The notes under the pieces were generated by a model. That model searched no databases and was not told the DNA's origin. It worked only from the letters and a program-made list of their open reading frames with translations. Source: Chromatiaceae bacterium (GTDB taxonomy: Bacteria > Pseudomonadota > Gammaproteobacteria > Chromatiales > Chromatiaceae). From it: 64,000 nucleotides of DNA. Position numbers and translations under genes: made by a program. The DNA is taken from assembly GCA_024235255.1 (NCBI GenBank), contig JACKMT010000001.1, forward strand, positions 434,001 through 498,000. Reading direction: 5' to 3'. Positions 63,605 through 64,000 of this stretch are shown here, in pieces; position 1 is the first letter of the stretch; every line of letters begins with the position of its first letter.

Positions 63605-63676
63605 GGCGGCATCCCTCGTGGTACGGCCGCCTGATTATACCGATCAGGAGAGGTTTAGGGATAGGCAATGGCTGGG

Positions 63677-64000
63677 TCAAGATGTTCGCCAACGGGTAGA
63701 ACGCAAAAGCTGTTCCGGTCTATCTACATCCTGCAACACACCTGGGTCGGCAACCGTCAGCAACTCCAGTTCGCGCCGATTCGAATCAAGCACACATCTG
63801 GCTCCCGCATCTCCGCTCAGCGCGGCCAGTTGTTCTCCCCAAATCGCCGAAAAACCGACTGGATGACCGCGCTGCCCTCGATACTCGGGTGCGGCCAAAG
63901 AGGCACCCTGCTCCACTCTGTTCGCGACCTTACGAATGCTGGCATGGTCGATCCACGGCATATCGGCAAGTGCAACGACCCAGCCTCGCTCTCTGTAGCG
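63677..64000 (-). CDS. MobA/MocA-like nucleotidyltransferase, 5' end cut by window edge
   Basis: The frame stays open to base 64000, so the start lies outside; 107 C-terminal residues are present. RGWVVALADMPWIDHASIRKVAN is the strand and DMP metal-binding turn of the molybdenum-cofactor nucleotidyltransferase family. APEYRGQRGHPVGFSAIWGEQLAALSGDAGAR is the substrate loop, and LLTVADPGVLQDVDRPEQL is the C-terminal metal/phosphate motif. RGHPVGF is typical of MocA (CTP) rather than MobA. It would attach CMP or GMP to the molybdopterin cofactor. The neighbour to the left is a separate transcription unit. Confidence 0.85.
   Translation of the reverse strand, partial: RYRERGWVVALADMPWIDHASIRKVANRVEQGASLAAPEYRGQRGHPVGFSAIWGEQLAALSGDAGARCVLDSNRRELELLTVADPGVLQDVDRPEQLLRSTRWRTS

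Overview
The window looks like a chromosomal segment of a gammaproteobacterium with moderate to high GC coding sequence. The inference rests on an exosortase-type (PEP-CTERM) polysaccharide locus, a type II secretion island, LiuR-controlled leucine catabolism, the fused mutase IcmF and several chemoreceptors. This mix is common in Chromatiales/Sedimenticola-like and related marine bacteria, but the genus cannot be fixed from this sequence alone.

Layout. (1) 1-11100: surface polysaccharide genes: a SAM methyltransferase cut by the left edge, two GT-2 glycosyltransferases, a polysaccharide deacetylase, a TPR protein, a Wzx-like flippase, a protein with three VanZ-like units, an O-antigen-ligase-like protein with a soluble insert, and a small VPLPA-CTERM surface protein. 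(2) 11206-11365: tRNA-Val(GAC) with promoter and terminator. (3) 11379-22056: type II secretion: gspD leftward, gspGHIJKLM plus a GspC/N-like gene rightward, gspF and gspE leftward. Prepilin peptidase and a classical gspC are absent. (4) 22335-28272: a hydrolase-like/TlpA-type thioredoxin fusion, a spondin-domain protein, and a three-gene unit of CHASE2 protein, small secreted protein and M48 lipoprotein. (5) 28749-30317: an Aer-like chemoreceptor. (6) 30813-42634: an eleven-gene leftward operon for leucine/isovalerate breakdown (isovaleryl-CoA dehydrogenase, thiolase, acyl-CoA dehydrogenase, DsbA-fold isomerase, methylcrotonyl-CoA carboxylase, methylglutaconyl-CoA hydratase, dioxygenase, HMG-CoA lyase, DUF2889 protein, LysE exporter). 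(7) 42739-48707: liuR, two palindromic operators, icmF, 3-hydroxybutyryl-CoA dehydrogenase and crotonase. (8) 48804-58137: signalling: a Cache chemoreceptor, a DUF364-like protein, a PhnD-type binding protein coupled to a hybrid histidine kinase, and an overlapping PAS/CZB chemoreceptor pair. (9) 58818-64000: a repetitive PEP-CTERM protein between 31-bp repeats, a decayed Old-Yellow-Enzyme remnant, an FMN-binding glutamate synthase-family protein, and a MobA/MocA-like gene cut by the right edge.

How the genes work together. The operon in (6) takes isovaleryl-CoA to acetyl-CoA and acetoacetate. IcmF can convert isobutyryl-CoA to butyryl-CoA, and the acyl-CoA dehydrogenase, crotonase, hydroxybutyryl-CoA dehydrogenase and thiolase can then take butyryl-CoA to acetyl-CoA. 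Near-identical operators, each set between a -35 and a -10 box, appear to tie both arms to LiuR. All three chemoreceptor transcription units carry a sigma-28-like promoter, so they probably belong to the flagellar/chemotaxis regulon.
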